NCBI GenBank assembly: GCA_022563595.1
Contig: JADFNB010000002.1
Coordinates: 117,510-154,326, forward strand
From: Gemmatimonadota bacterium
GTDB lineage: Bacteria > Gemmatimonadota > Gemmatimonadetes > Gemmatimonadales > GWC2-71-9
Direction of reading: 5' to 3'
Length of the DNA: 36,817 nt
Shown: piece by piece, positions 20,137-36,817 of the stretch
Layout: each line of letters begins with the position of its first letter
Numbering within the stretch: position 1 is the stretch's first letter
Program-made: the position numbers and the translations under genes
Notes under the pieces: model-generated
What the model was told of the DNA's origin: nothing
Databases searched by the model: none
Seen by the model: only the letters and a program-made list of their open reading frames with translations

Positions 20137-21330
20137 CTACTCGAGAATCTTCGTGACTACGCCTGCCCCGACCGTACGGCCCCCTTCGCGAATCGCGAAC
20201 CGCAACCCGTCCTCCATTGCAATCGGCGCAATCAACTCAATATTCATCTTCGTGTTGTCGCCCGGCATCACCATCTCCACTCCACCAGGCAACTCCACCG
20301 CTCCCGTCACATCAGTCGTCCGAAAGTAAAACTGCGGCCGATAACCCTTGAAAAACGGCGTGTGACGACCTCCCTCCTCCTTCGTCAACACGTACACCTC
20401 AGCCTCAAACTTCGTGTGCGGCGTCACCGTCCCAGGCTTCGCCAACACCATCCCACGCTCAATCTCCTTCTTGTCCATACCACGCAACAACAACCCCACG
20501 TTGTCACCTGCCTGCCCATCGTCCAACAACTTCCGAAACATCTCCACACCCGTCACCACCGTCTTCTTGTCCGAACCCAAACCCACCACCTCCACCTCCT
20601 CCTGCACACGCACCACTCCACGCTCAATACGGCCCGTCGCCACCGTCCCTCGACCAGTAATCGAAAATACATCCTCCACCGGCATCAAAAACGGCTTGTC
20701 TATCTCCCGCTCCGGCTGCGGTATGTACGTGTCCAACGCCGTCAACAACTCCGCAATGCTCCGCGTATCTTCCGCACCAGGCTCACCACTCTCCAACGCC
20801 CGCAACGCCGAACCCTTGATCACCGGTATCTCATCACCCGGAAACTCGTAACTGCTCAATAACTCCCGTACCTCTAACTCCACCAACTCCAACAACTCCG
20901 GATCATCAACCATGTCTACCTTGTTCAGGTAAACCACGATGTACGGCACATTCACCTGACGCGCCAACAAAATATGCTCCCGCGTCTGCGGCATCGGACC
21001 ATCCGCCGCACTCACCACAAGAATCGCACCGTCCATCTGCGCCGCTCCCGTAATCATGTTCTTCACATAATCCGCATGACCCGGACAATCCACGTGTGCA
21101 TAATGACGCGCCGACGTCTGATACTCCACATGCGCCGTCGCTATCGTAATCCCCCGCTCCCTCTCCTCCGGAGCCTTGTCGATGTTGTCAAACGATACGT
21201 AATCAGCCAACCCTTGAGCCGCCTGAACCCGCGTGATCGCCGACGTCAACGTCGTCTTACCATGATCCACATGACCAATCGTGCCCACGTTCACATGCGG
21301 CTTCGTACGCTCAAACTTTTGCTTGGCCAT
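20137..21330 (-). CDS. tuf: Elongation factor Tu, copy 1
   Basis: GTPase that delivers aminoacyl-tRNA to the ribosome. Seen: G1 GHVDHGKT (19-26), G3 DCPGH (81-85), G4 NKVD (136-139), and complete domains 2 and 3, in 397 residues. GGAG lies before the ATG. Codon choice is unlike the flanking fusA and ribosomal genes: leucine is often TTG or TTA, and GAT, CAT, GGT, ATT, GTA and ATA are frequent, where neighbours favour C- or G-ending codons. The 3' end is almost identical to the second copy at the right edge of the window. Confidence 0.98.
   Translation of the reverse strand: MAKQKFERTKPHVNVGTIGHVDHGKTTLTSAITRVQAAQGLADYVSFDNIDKAPEERERGITIATAHVEYQTSARHYAHVDCPGHADYVKNMITGAAQMDGAILVVSAADGPMPQTREHILLARQVNVPYIVVYLNKVDMVDDPELLELVELEVRELLSSYEFPGDEIPVIKGSALRALESGEPGAEDTRSIAELLTALDTYIPQPEREIDKPFLMPVEDVFSITGRGTVATGRIERGVVRVQEEVEVVGLGSDKKTVVTGVEMFRKLLDDGQAGDNVGLLLRGMDKKEIERGMVLAKPGTVTPHTKFEAEVYVLTKEEGGRHTPFFKGYRPQFYFRTTDVTGAVELPGGVEMVMPGDNTKMNIELIAPIAMEDGLRFAIREGGRTVGAGVVTKILE
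20147..20291. repeat. Copy 1 of the duplicated tuf 3' segment
   Basis: This segment matches 36673-36817 at 144 of 145 bases, including synonymous third positions. The match stops abruptly just before the last two codons, where copy 1 encodes Leu-Glu and copy 2 encodes Val-Glu with different bases. The true repeat extends beyond the window on the copy 2 side. Confidence 0.95.
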
Positions 21331-21349
21331 TTACTCCGGACCCTCGTAG

Positions 21350-23449
21350 TTAGCCTTTCACCTTGCTGACGATCTCGTCGGCCTTGGATTTCGGCACTTT
21401 CTCGTAGTGAGAGAACTGCATCGTGTAGACTGCGCGGCCTTGCGTCGATGACCGGAGCGTGGTGGAGTATCCGAACATCTCCGCCAGCGGAACGCTTGCG
21501 CCGATGACCTGCGCTTCGGCCCGCTGTGTCATCCCGCCGATCTTGCCTCGCCGGCTGTTGAGATCGCCGATGACGCTTCCCATGTACTCCGATGGGGTAA
21601 CGATCTCGACGTCCATCACCGGCTCCAGCAGCACGGGTATCGCCTTACGCATACCCTCCTTGAACGCCATCGAGCCGGCCACCTTAAACGCGATCTCACT
21701 CGAGTCGACCGCGTGATGGCTCCCGTCAATCAGCTCCACGCGCACGTCGACCACGGGATAACCGGCCAACACACCGCTCTCGAGCGCCTCCTTGATCCCC
21801 TGCTGTACCGGACCGATGTACTCCCGCGGAATCACCCCGCCGACGATCTTGTCTTCGAAGACGAAGCCGTGCCCGGGCTCCGTCGGCTCGAGGTTGATGA
21901 CGACGTGCCCGTACTGCCCTCGTCCGCCCGTCTGCCGCACAAACTTGCCCTCAACCTCTTCGGCGCGTCTGCGCACGGTCTCTCGGTAGGCGACCTGCGG
22001 CCGGCCCACGTTCGCCTCGACCTTGAACTCACGCTTCATGCGATCGACGAGGATCTCGAGATGCAGCTCGCCCATGCCCGAGATGATCGTCTGGCCAGTC
22101 TCCTGGTCGATCCGGACGTGGAAGGTTGGGTCCTCCTGGGAGAGCTTCTGCAACGCGGCGTCGAGCTTGTCCTGGTCGGCCTTGGTCTTGGGCTCGATCG
22201 CAACCGAGATGACCGGCTCCGGGAACCGCATCATTTCCAAGATGATCGGGTCATCCTCGTCGCACAGCGTATCACCCGTCCCGGTATTCTTCAGGCCGAT
22301 CGCGGCAGCGATATCGCCGGCCCGCACCTCGGAGATGTCCTCCCGCTTGTTGGCGTGCATCTGCAGGAGACGCCCGACGCGCTCGCGCCTGTCCTTGGTC
22401 GAATTGTAGACGTACGACCCGGAGTTCAAGACTCCCGAGTATACGCGAAAGAACGTGAGCTTACCGACATACGGATCGGTCGCGATCTTGAACGCCAGGG
22501 CGCTGAACGGAACGTCGTCGTCGGCCGAACGCTCCACGAACGTCTCGTCGTGGTGCGGAAGGTGGCCGGTGGTGGGAGGTACGTCCAGCGGGCTCGGCAG
22601 GTAATCGACGATGCCGTCGAGCAGACGTTGTACGCCTTTGTTCTTGAACGCTGCACCGCAGAAGACCGGCACGATGTGTCCCGCTATGGTCGCCTTGCGC
22701 ACCGCGCGGCGGACCTCGTCCTCGGTGAGCTGCTCTTCGCCACCAAGGTACTTCTCTAGGAGTTCCTCATCGTGCACCACGGTGGCCTCGATCAGCTCGT
22801 GGCGCAGTTGCGCTATCTTCTCCACGAACGCCTCGGGTACGTCCCCCTCGACCCACTTCACGCCGAGTGATGCCTCGTCGTAAACGACCTCGACCTGCCG
22901 CACCACATCGATCAGCCCGGTGAACAGTTCACCCGACCCAAGCGGATACTGGACGGGATACGCCTTCGCACCGAGTCGATCACGGATCATGCCTAAACAG
23001 CGATCGAAATCGGCGCCCACCCGGTCCATCTTGTTGACGAAGACGATCCGCGGCACGCCGTAGCGGTCGGCTTGGCGCCAGACCGTCTCGGTCTGGGGTT
23101 CCACGCCGCCTACGGCGTCCAGCAGGGCCACCGCTCCGTCGAGCACCCGAAGCGACCGCTCCACCTCGACCGTGAAATCCACGTGCCCCGGCGTGTCGAT
23201 GATGTTGATCTGATATACCTCATCGAACCGGTCCCACTCGCAGAAGGTCGCCGCGGCCGTGATGGTGATGCCGCGCTCCTGTTCCTGCTCCATCCAATCC
23301 ATTATTGCCGCACCTTCGTGAACCTCGCCCATCTTGTGCGTCCGGCCCGTATAGAACAGGATACGCTCAGTGGTCGTGGTTTTCCCGGCATCGATGTGCG
23401 CCATGATGCCGATGTTACGAATCTTCTGGAGCGGCGTCCTTCTCGCCAT
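21350..23449 (-). CDS. fusA: Elongation factor G
   Basis: Translocation GTPase. Seen: G1 AHIDAGKT (17-24), [36 protein letters not shown], and a C-terminal domain with [17 protein letters not shown]. It has 699 residues from the ATG giving [16 protein letters not shown] three codons upstream is in frame, but neither start has a clear Shine-Dalgarno sequence. It lies between rpsG (194-base gap) and tuf, the classical str order. Confidence 0.98.
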   Translation of the reverse strand: MARRTPLQKIRNIGIMAHIDAGKTTTTERILFYTGRTHKMGEVHEGAAIMDWMEQEQERGITITAAATFCEWDRFDEVYQINIIDTPGHVDFTVEVERSLRVLDGAVALLDAVGGVEPQTETVWRQADRYGVPRIVFVNKMDRVGADFDRCLGMIRDRLGAKAYPVQYPLGSGELFTGLIDVVRQVEVVYDEASLGVKWVEGDVPEAFVEKIAQLRHELIEATVVHDEELLEKYLGGEEQLTEDEVRRAVRKATIAGHIVPVFCGAAFKNKGVQRLLDGIVDYLPSPLDVPPTTGHLPHHDETFVERSADDDVPFSALAFKIATDPYVGKLTFFRVYSGVLNSGSYVYNSTKDRRERVGRLLQMHANKREDISEVRAGDIAAAIGLKNTGTGDTLCDEDDPIILEMMRFPEPVISVAIEPKTKADQDKLDAALQKLSQEDPTFHVRIDQETGQTIISGMGELHLEILVDRMKREFKVEANVGRPQVAYRETVRRRAEEVEGKFVRQTGGRGQYGHVVINLEPTEPGHGFVFEDKIVGGVIPREYIGPVQQGIKEALESGVLAGYPVVDVRVELIDGSHHAVDSSEIAFKVAGSMAFKEGMRKAIPVLLEPVMDVEIVTPSEYMGSVIGDLNSRRGKIGGMTQRAEAQVIGASVPLAEMFGYSTTLRSSTQGRAVYTMQFSHYEKVPKSKADEIVSKVKG

Positions 23450-23492
23450 GTCTAGCACAATACCGTTGCACTCTGCTGCGGTTCGAGTTCCA

Positions 23493-23520
23493 ATTATCCC
23501 GCACGTCGGGTAAAGAAAAA
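23493..23520 (-). promoter_or_regulatory. Possible promoter upstream of fusA
   Basis: On the minus strand GATAAT (23493-23498) lies about 44 bases upstream of the fusA ATG, with a weak TTTTTC -35 candidate 16 bases further up. A near-palindrome, CCCGACGTGCGGG, sits between them and might be an operator. The GATAAT match is good but the -35 is poor. The remainder of the 194-base rpsG-fusA gap shows nothing I can identify: no tRNA and no terminator U-run. Confidence 0.3.
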
Positions 23521-23643
23521 CGCGGGGCGACCGTCATCTGCTCCGGCAGACAGGTCTCGCTCCGCCACCGTCCGGGTCCTACCCTGCGACGCGGGCTCCC
23601 TTATGCCAGGGGGCCCCTTGCAATGTCGTCTACGTGTTTCTGT

Positions 23644-24114
23644 CTACCACCGGTAGTGGGCGAACGCGCGGTTCGCCTCCGCCATCCGATGCGTGTCTTC
23701 CTTTTTCTTGACCGAGATTCCTTCACCCTTCGACGCCAGGGTCAACTCCGCCGCCAGGCGCTCGGCCATGGAGCGCTCACTGCGCTGTCGGGAATACGTT
23801 AGTATCCATCGCATCGCCAGCGCCGTCCGCCTGTCGGGCCGTACTTCTACCGGCACCTGGTACGTGGCCCCACCCACACGCCGGCTCTTGACCTCGAGCA
23901 TGGGCTTGGTGTTGTTGAGCGCCTGCTTGAACACATTGACGCCCGGCTGGCCGGTGCGCTGCTCGATCAAGTCCATCGCATCGTAAAAGATCCGCTCAGC
24001 CGTCGACTTCTTGCCGCCGAGCATCAGGTTGCAGATGAATTTCGAGACCGTCTGGCTGTCGTAGCGCGGATCCGGCGGAACCGTGCGCTTGGTCGCCCGC
24101 TGTCGCCGACTCAT
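23644..24114 (-). CDS. rpsG: 30S ribosomal protein S7
   Basis: Primary 16S-binding protein of the head and, in E. coli, str-operon repressor. Seen: [41 protein letters not shown] and [21 protein letters not shown]. The length of 156 is standard. It overlaps rpsL by 4 bases, so the long rpsL-rpsG spacer used by E. coli for S7 autoregulation is absent. Confidence 0.98.
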   Translation of the reverse strand: MSRRQRATKRTVPPDPRYDSQTVSKFICNLMLGGKKSTAERIFYDAMDLIEQRTGQPGVNVFKQALNNTKPMLEVKSRRVGGATYQVPVEVRPDRRTALAMRWILTYSRQRSERSMAERLAAELTLASKGEGISVKKKEDTHRMAEANRAFAHYRW

Positions 24115-24482
24115 CGGGGCTTCTTCGCGCCATACTTCGAGCGACTCTGTTTGCGGTCAGTCACCCCGGCCGCATCGAGCGTTCCCCGCACGATGTGGTA
24201 CCGCACGCCGGGCAGGTCTTTCACCCTGCCGCCGCGGATCAGCACGATACTGTGCTCCTGCAGGTTGTGCCCCTCACCCGGGATGTAGCTCGTCACCTCA
24301 AACCCGGTGGTCAACCGGACGCGAGCGACCTTCCGCAGCGCCGAATTCGGCTTCTTCGGCGTGGTGGTGTATACCCGCGTGCAGACCCCGCGCTTTTGGG
24401 GGCTCCCCTTGAGCGCTGGCACCTTGTCCTTCCTGGCGACGGCCTTCCGCCCCTGGCGGATCAACTGGTTGATAGTCGGCAT
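24111..24482 (-). CDS. rpsL: 30S ribosomal protein S12
   Basis: Decoding-centre protein. Seen: [34 protein letters not shown] (the lysine 43 region) and [17 protein letters not shown] (the lysine 88 region, with the aspartate that is methylthiolated in E. coli). Both regions are the streptomycin-sensitive form. The length of 123 is standard. No Shine-Dalgarno sequence is visible; the bases before the ATG instead form two short palindromes. Confidence 0.98.
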   Translation of the reverse strand: MPTINQLIRQGRKAVARKDKVPALKGSPQKRGVCTRVYTTTPKKPNSALRKVARVRLTTGFEVTSYIPGEGHNLQEHSIVLIRGGRVKDLPGVRYHIVRGTLDAAGVTDRKQSRSKYGAKKPR

Positions 24483-24487
24483 ATATG

Positions 24488-24513
24488 CGTATCCGATACG
24501 GCGTTAGACGCCG
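24488..24513 (-). promoter_or_regulatory. Paired palindromes in the rpsL leader
   Basis: CGTATC-C-GATACG (24488-24500) and CGGCGT-TAG-ACGCCG (24499-24513) lie side by side starting 6 bases upstream of the rpsL ATG, inside the 76-base rpoC-rpsL gap. They occupy the position of the ribosome binding site. In RNA they could form alternative hairpins that control S12 translation. No promoter or terminator is evident in the gap. Confidence 0.45.
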
Positions 24514-24558
24514 CAATCTGTCACAGCCTTACAAATGTAGACCGGCCTCACCCATGGG

Positions 24559-28854
<4,296 letters not shown>

Positions 28855-28867
28855 ATGGCCATCCCCT

Positions 28868-33355
<4,488 letters not shown>

Positions 33356-33379
33356 CAGCCAGCCTCACGCAGCGCAAAC

Positions 33380-33427
33380 AGCCCCGCCCGTTCCGGACCC
33401 GCCTGGTCCGGAACAGGGGTTGGGGCT
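33380..33427 (-). promoter_or_regulatory. Strong compound hairpin in the rpoB leader
   Basis: GTTCCGGACC (33390-33399) and GGTCCGGAAC (33405-33414) form a perfect 10-bp stem with a 5-base loop. AGCCCC (33380-33385) and GGGGCT (33422-33427) can close an outer 6-bp stem. The structure ends 25 bases before the rpoB ATG. The transcript continues GUUUGCG, without a U-run, so it is not a standard terminator. An attenuator, RNase III site or protein-binding site is possible. Confidence 0.65.
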
Positions 33428-33480
33428 CGTCGAGCGAGCAGCATGTGCGAAATCCGTCTGTAGTCCGGCATCCAGTCTCA

Positions 33481-33540
33481 CTGAAGAAGGCAAAGATCCA
33501 GCGGCCACCCGGTTGGCGGCCGCCCGGACACCTACTTCAG
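33481..33540 (-). promoter_or_regulatory. Long stem spanning the rplL stop codon
   Basis: CTGAAGAAGG (33481-33490) and CCTACTTCAG (33531-33540) pair at 9 of 10 positions and enclose a second 6-bp hairpin, GCGGCC/GGCCGC (33501-33523). The right arm includes the last two rplL codons and its stop. In E. coli the rplL-rpoB spacer carries an attenuator and an RNase III site; this may be the equivalent, but that is inference. Confidence 0.5.
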
Positions 33541-33924
33541 CTCGACCGTCGCACCCTGCTCTTCCAGCTTCTTCTTGACGGTCTCAGCCTCTTCCTTACT
33601 GACGTCTTCCTTGACGTTGCTCGGGGCCTTGTCGACCAACTCCTTGGCTTCCTTGAGGCCGAGCGAGGTCACCTCGCGGACAGCCTTGATCACCTGAATC
33701 TTCTTCCCGCCGACATCGGTCAGGACGACGGTGTATTCCGTCTTCTCTTCGGCCGCGGCTGCCGCATCCCCACCACCGGCGGCCTGGGCCGCCGCGACGG
33801 GGGCCGCCGCGATCGTCACATTGAACTTCTCTTTGAACGCCTCGATCAGATCGGCGAGTTCCATAACCGACATGTTCCCGATCGCGCCGAGGATTTCGTC
33901 CTTGTTCAAAGTCGTGGTGGCCAT
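33532..33924 (-). CDS. rplL: 50S ribosomal protein L7/L12
   Basis: Stalk protein that recruits translation GTPases. Seen: an N-terminal dimerisation domain ([17 protein letters not shown]), an Ala/Gly-rich hinge, and the C-terminal domain with [20 protein letters not shown] and [15 protein letters not shown]. The length of 130 is normal. It lies 22 bases after rplJ. Confidence 0.98.
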   Translation of the reverse strand: MATTTLNKDEILGAIGNMSVMELADLIEAFKEKFNVTIAAAPVAAAQAAGGGDAAAAAEEKTEYTVVLTDVGGKKIQVIKAVREVTSLGLKEAKELVDKAPSNVKEDVSKEEAETVKKKLEEQGATVELK

Positions 33925-33946
33925 CGTGTCTCTCTCTCCTACCTGT

Positions 33947-34468
33947 TCACGCAGCGGAGGCGCGCTGCTCGCGAAGCGCCTCGAGGGCGCCTGCCATCTG
34001 GCACAACAGTCCGTTCAGCGCGCCAACGAAACCCTGTAGGGGCGCCTGGAAACTGCCCGCCAACTGCCCGAGCAACCCATCACGGGACGGCAGCGTGGCG
34101 AGACGCCGTACGTCGTCCGGCGAGACCGGGCGGCCTTCGACCAACCCGGACCTGACCTTGAACGACGCGGCTTCCTTCTGGAAATCGGTGATGATCTTCG
34201 CCGCCGCAACCGGGTCCTGAGCCAGCACGAAGCCGGTGGGTCCGGTGAACGCTGTGCCCAGCTCCACCACCGACTCCTCGCGGAAGGCGCGCTCGGCAAG
34301 TGTGTTCTTCACGACGACGTATTCGACCCCAGCTGCACGAAAGCGGCGCCGGAGATCGGTCATCTGCTTCACCGAAATGCCGGTGAAGTCGGTCAGGTAT
34401 ATGGTGGGCAGCTTCGCGATGCGCTTGCGCAGCGTCGCCACCACAGCCGCCTTTTCGGTACGGTTCAT
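33947..34468 (-). CDS. rplJ: 50S ribosomal protein L10
   Basis: Stalk base that binds 23S rRNA and L7/L12 dimers. Seen: [37 protein letters not shown], and [11 protein letters not shown]. It has 173 residues. It overlaps rplA by 4 bases (ATGA), so there is no space for the autoregulatory L10 leader found between rplA and rplJ in E. coli and B. subtilis. Confidence 0.97.
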   Translation of the reverse strand: MNRTEKAAVVATLRKRIAKLPTIYLTDFTGISVKQMTDLRRRFRAAGVEYVVVKNTLAERAFREESVVELGTAFTGPTGFVLAQDPVAAAKIITDFQKEAASFKVRSGLVEGRPVSPDDVRRLATLPSRDGLLGQLAGSFQAPLQGFVGALNGLLCQMAGALEALREQRASAA

Positions 34469-35151
34469 CGAAACACCGCCGTATCCACGGTGACGCCGGG
34501 ACCCATCGTGCTGGAAACTGTCACCGATCGGATGTATGCGCCTTTCGCCGCCGCCGGCTTGGCCCGCTGCACGGCATCGACAAATGCGTTGAGGTTCTCT
34601 CCCAGCTGGTCCGCGGAGAACGACACCTTACCGATCGGCGCATGCAGGTTGCCGGTCTTGTCGACGCGAAACTCGATCTTCCCGGCCTTGATCTCCTTGA
34701 TTGCCTTCGCGACATCCATCGTGACCGTACCGGACTTGGGATTGGGCATGAGCCCGCGTGGACCGAGTATGCGACCCAGCTGACCGACCTTCCCCATCAT
34801 GTCGGGCGTCGCCACTACCACATCGCAGTCGAGCCACCCGTCCTTGATCTTCTGGATGTACTCCGCCCCGACGAAATCGGCGTCGGCCTCCCGGGCCTCT
34901 TTCTCCTTCTCACCCTGGGCAAAAACGAGCACTCGGACCGACCTGCCGGTTCCATGCGGCAGCACCACCGTGCCTCGCACGATCTGGTCGGCATGGCGCG
35001 GGTCCACGCCCAGGTTCAGAGCCACTTCCACACTCTCGTCGAACTTGGCAAAGGAGACCGACTTGACCATCTCGATGGCTTCCTGCGGTGCGTATGCCTC
35101 CGCTACGTCGATGGTCGCCGCAGCAGCGCGGAACTTCTTCCCGTGCGCCAT
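34465..35151 (-). CDS. rplA: 50S ribosomal protein L1
   Basis: Mobile L1-stalk protein near the exiting tRNA and, in E. coli, repressor of the L11-L1 operon. Seen: [40 protein letters not shown], and [16 protein letters not shown]. It has 228 residues, slightly short of E. coli. It is coupled to rplK by a TGATG overlap. Confidence 0.98.
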   Translation of the reverse strand: MAHGKKFRAAAATIDVAEAYAPQEAIEMVKSVSFAKFDESVEVALNLGVDPRHADQIVRGTVVLPHGTGRSVRVLVFAQGEKEKEAREADADFVGAEYIQKIKDGWLDCDVVVATPDMMGKVGQLGRILGPRGLMPNPKSGTVTMDVAKAIKEIKAGKIEFRVDKTGNLHAPIGKVSFSADQLGENLNAFVDAVQRAKPAAAKGAYIRSVTVSSTMGPGVTVDTAVFR

Positions 35152-35576
35152 CAGTCGACCACCTCCAGTCCCATGGCCCGCGCGGTTCCCGCAATGATGC
35201 GAATCGCGGCGTCCATGTCACCCGCGTTCAGATCCGGCATCTTGATCTCGGCGATCTTCTGCAGTTGATCACGCGTGACCTGGCCGACCTTGTCACGGTT
35301 GGGCACGGGCGATCCCTTCTCGATTCCGGCTTCCTTTTTCAACAAGATCGCCGCCGGCGGCGTCTTGGTGATGAAGCTGAAGCTCCGATCCTTATAGATC
35401 GTGATCTCAGCCGGGATGATCATGCCGGGCTGGCCCTGCGTCTTGGCGTTGAACCGCTTGCAGAAGTCCATGATGTTGACACCGTGCGGACCGAGCGCCG
35501 TGCCAACCGGGGGCGCGGGTGTTGCCGCGCCGGCAGGAACCTGCAGCTTTACGAATCCAATTACCTTCTTCGGCAT
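35151..35576 (-). CDS. rplK: 50S ribosomal protein L11
   Basis: Factor-binding-site protein needed for RelA activation and the thiostrepton target. Seen: [39 protein letters not shown], and the C-terminal [20 protein letters not shown]. The length of 141 is standard. GAGGAG precedes the ATG. Confidence 0.98.
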   Translation of the reverse strand: MPKKVIGFVKLQVPAGAATPAPPVGTALGPHGVNIMDFCKRFNAKTQGQPGMIIPAEITIYKDRSFSFITKTPPAAILLKKEAGIEKGSPVPNRDKVGQVTRDQLQKIAEIKMPDLNAGDMDAAIRIIAGTARAMGLEVVD

Positions 35577-35612
35577 CTACTCCTCGCTATGCGCCGGAAC
35601 CCGTGTCCCTGG

Positions 35613-35634
35613 CTCCCACGTTCCGCCGTGGTAG
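35613..35634 (-). promoter_or_regulatory. Hairpin in the nusG-rplK gap, possible L1-binding leader
   Basis: CTACCACG and CGTGGGAG on the minus strand pair at 7 of 8 positions around a 6-base loop, about 40 bases before the rplK ATG. The 106-base gap shows no gene. The L11-L1 operon leader is the L1 autoregulatory site in E. coli, so this is a candidate, though I cannot confirm the L1 motif. Confidence 0.35.
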
Positions 35635-35682
35635 GCGTCCTGCTCGCTGTCGTTCGCGGCGGCAGGTGGCGTCTCGTCGCCG

Positions 35683-36225
35683 CTAGTGGCCCTTCAACTG
35701 CAAGTAATTCAACTCCACGGTCGTCGGCCGACCGAACAGGCTCACGCTCACGCGCACCTTACCCTTGTCAGGAAGCACTTCCTCGACCGTACCGCTGAAG
35801 TCGGAGAACGGCCCCTCCATGATCTCGACAACCTGTCCCGGCAGGAACGGGATCTCTTCCCCCGGTTCCTTCTCAGGTGTCTCCTCTTCGATGCCGAGGA
35901 GACGGTTCACTTCTTCCTGCCGCAGCGCCTGCGGGGTCCATCCCTGACCCACGAACTTGATCACACCTTGAATGCTGTTGATGATGTGAACGGTTTCCTG
36001 GTTCAGCACCATCTCCACCAGCACGTACCCGGGGAAGGTCTTCCGCTCAACCGTTACCTTCTTCCCGTTCTTGATCTCGACCACCTGCTGGGTCGGCACC
36101 AGTGTCTGCCGAATGAGGCGTTCCTCGTCCGCCCTGGGGTCGGCGCTGATGCGACGCTCGATCAACGATCTGACCTTGTTCTCGTGACCCGCCGTCGTCT
36201 GGATCGCGTACCACTTGGGTTCCAT
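35683..36225 (-). CDS. nusG: Transcription antitermination/termination factor NusG
   Basis: Binds RNA polymerase and links it to Rho or the ribosome (through S10). The chosen ATG gives MEPKWYAIQTTAGHENKV and 180 residues, the usual length; the open frame upstream is unlike NusG. Seen: the NGN domain with KTFPGYVLVEMVLNQETVH, and a C-terminal KOW domain with GQVVEIMEGPFSDFSGTVEE. The Shine-Dalgarno sequence is weak. It lies 11 bases after secE. Confidence 0.97.
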   Translation of the reverse strand: MEPKWYAIQTTAGHENKVRSLIERRISADPRADEERLIRQTLVPTQQVVEIKNGKKVTVERKTFPGYVLVEMVLNQETVHIINSIQGVIKFVGQGWTPQALRQEEVNRLLGIEEETPEKEPGEEIPFLPGQVVEIMEGPFSDFSGTVEEVLPDKGKVRVSVSLFGRPTTVELNYLQLKGH

Positions 36226-36236
36226 GACAGTGCCGA

Positions 36237-36452
36237 TCACCCAAAAAGCTGTCCGAGAAAAGTAATCAGCAGTTTGGAGGCCAACCAGTCCATGATGCCG
36301 ATAATGATCCCGAGCACGATCACGAACACGATGATCACGCCCGTGGTGCGCCGGAGATCCATCCAAGTCGGCCAGGTGACCTTCTGCACTTCCGCCCGCA
36401 CTTCCCGAAGGTACACAGCAGACCTCTGGGCAAACGAGAAAACCGCGTTCAC
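36237..36452 (-). CDS. secE: Preprotein translocase subunit SecE
   Basis: Small essential subunit that clamps SecY in the membrane. A 71-residue protein with the conserved VRAEVQKVTWPTWMDLRRTT amphipathic segment followed by one membrane helix (about residues 38-60). It begins with GTG and has AAGGA about 12 bases upstream. Its order, between rpmG and nusG, is standard. Confidence 0.96.
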   Translation of the reverse strand: MNAVFSFAQRSAVYLREVRAEVQKVTWPTWMDLRRTTGVIIVFVIVLGIIIGIMDWLASKLLITFLGQLFG

Positions 36453-36454
36453 CG

Positions 36455-36607
36455 CTATTTCGTTTCCTTATGCAGCCTGTGCGCCCCACACCGCGGACAG
36501 AACTTCTTCCACTCGACCCGCTCGGGATGCTTCCGGCGGTTCTTCGTGGTGAAGTAGTTCCGACTCTTACAGTCGGTGCACTCCATGATCACCTTGTCTC
36601 TGGGCAT
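36455..36607 (-). CDS. rpmG: 50S ribosomal protein L33, zinc-binding form
   Basis: A 50-residue protein, [18 protein letters not shown] to the end, with a complete zinc ribbon: Cys10, Cys13, Cys37 and Cys40 (ECTDC and FCPRCG). The middle [17 protein letters not shown] is the L33 signature. It ends with HRLHKETK, 3 bases before secE. The cysteines mark the zinc-dependent (C+) paralogue. The 55 bases up to tuf copy 2 hold no tRNA-Trp, although that tRNA often lies here in other bacteria. Confidence 0.96.
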   Translation of the reverse strand: MPRDKVIMECTDCKSRNYFTTKNRRKHPERVEWKKFCPRCGAHRLHKETK

Positions 36608-36662
36608 GGCTCATTGTCTCGACAGAACGGTGGCAGCGGGTGGAACGTTCCCGCCTTCCACA

Positions 36663-36817
36663 CTATTCAACGATCTTCGTGACTACGCCCGCCCCGACCG
36701 TACGGCCCCCTTCGCGAATCGCGAACCGCAACCCGTCCTCCATTGCAATCGGCGCAATCAACTCAATATTCATCTTCGTGTTGTCGCCCGGCATCACCAT
36801 CTCCACTCCACCAGGCA
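36663..36817 (-). CDS. tuf: Elongation factor Tu, copy 2 (partial, N-terminus off the window)
   Basis: Encodes the last 51 residues of EF-Tu, from the [20 protein letters not shown] region to VVTKIVE and a TAG stop. It differs from copy 1 by a single base over 145 positions, then diverges in the final two codons (Val-Glu instead of Leu-Glu). It probably leads the rpmG-secE-nusG part of the block, as in many bacteria. Confidence 0.97.
   Translation of the reverse strand, partial: PGGVEMVMPGDNTKMNIELIAPIAMEDGLRFAIREGGRTVGAGVVTKIVE

Noticed and set aside
20089-20862. Plus-strand His/Leu/Arg-rich frame opposite tuf
   Set aside because: Its low complexity is the complement of tuf's unusual codon use, not a gene.
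36608-36662. Possible tRNA-Trp between tuf and rpmG
   Set aside because: The 55-base gap is too short for a tRNA and shows no acceptor or T-loop pattern; only a small GGAACGTTCC palindrome is present.

Overview
This window is a high-GC bacterial chromosome segment dominated by one continuous minus-strand block of translation and transcription genes. Reading in the direction of transcription (from position 36817 down to 7988), it runs: tuf copy 2 (partial), rpmG, secE, nusG, rplK, rplA, rplJ, rplL, rpoB, rpoC, rpsL, rpsG, fusA, tuf copy 1, rpsJ, rplC, rplD, rplW, rplB, rpsS, rplV, rpsC, rplP, rpmC, rpsQ, rplN, rplX, rplE, rpsN, rpsH, rplF, rplR, rpsE, rpmD, rplO, secY, adk, map. So the secE-nusG, L11-L1, L10-L12, rpoBC, str, S10 and spc groups are fused end to end. 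Most junctions overlap or are under 25 bases. The longest gaps are 176 bases (rplL to rpoB), 194 bases (rpsG to fusA) and 106 bases (nusG to rplK). The alpha-operon genes that usually follow map (infA, rpmJ, rpsM, rpsK, rpsD, rpoA, rplQ) are not here.

Beyond map the layout changes. A short plus-strand pair (an inositol-monophosphatase-family gene and a DoxX-family membrane protein) faces map. Divergent from that pair, a second minus-strand cluster runs trpS, a D-2-hydroxyacid dehydrogenase, a PilT-type pilus ATPase, a DapA-superfamily aldolase resembling 4-hydroxy-2-oxoglutarate aldolase, and purA. A partial glycerate kinase follows at the left edge. Aldolase, hydroxyacid dehydrogenase and glycerate kinase together suggest glyoxylate or hydroxypyruvate handling, but this is inference.

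The organism is a bacterium. Gene order, GC content and the style of the PilT and aldolase proteins fit a member of the Gemmatimonadota or a relative; I hold that with moderate-to-low confidence because no 16S or marker search was possible. RpoB keeps the residues associated with rifampicin sensitivity, S12 keeps the streptomycin-sensitive motifs, and both S14 and L33 are zinc-ribbon forms.

I see no insertion sequence, prophage, CRISPR array, rRNA or tRNA gene. I do not see a clearly new biological system. The unusual points are a roughly 165-residue insertion near the C-terminus of RpoB, strong RNA secondary structure in the rplL-rpoB gap, lysine-rich histone-H1-like tails on L30 and L4, a tuf gene whose synonymous codon choice differs sharply from its neighbours, and a duplicated segment in pilT read in two frames.
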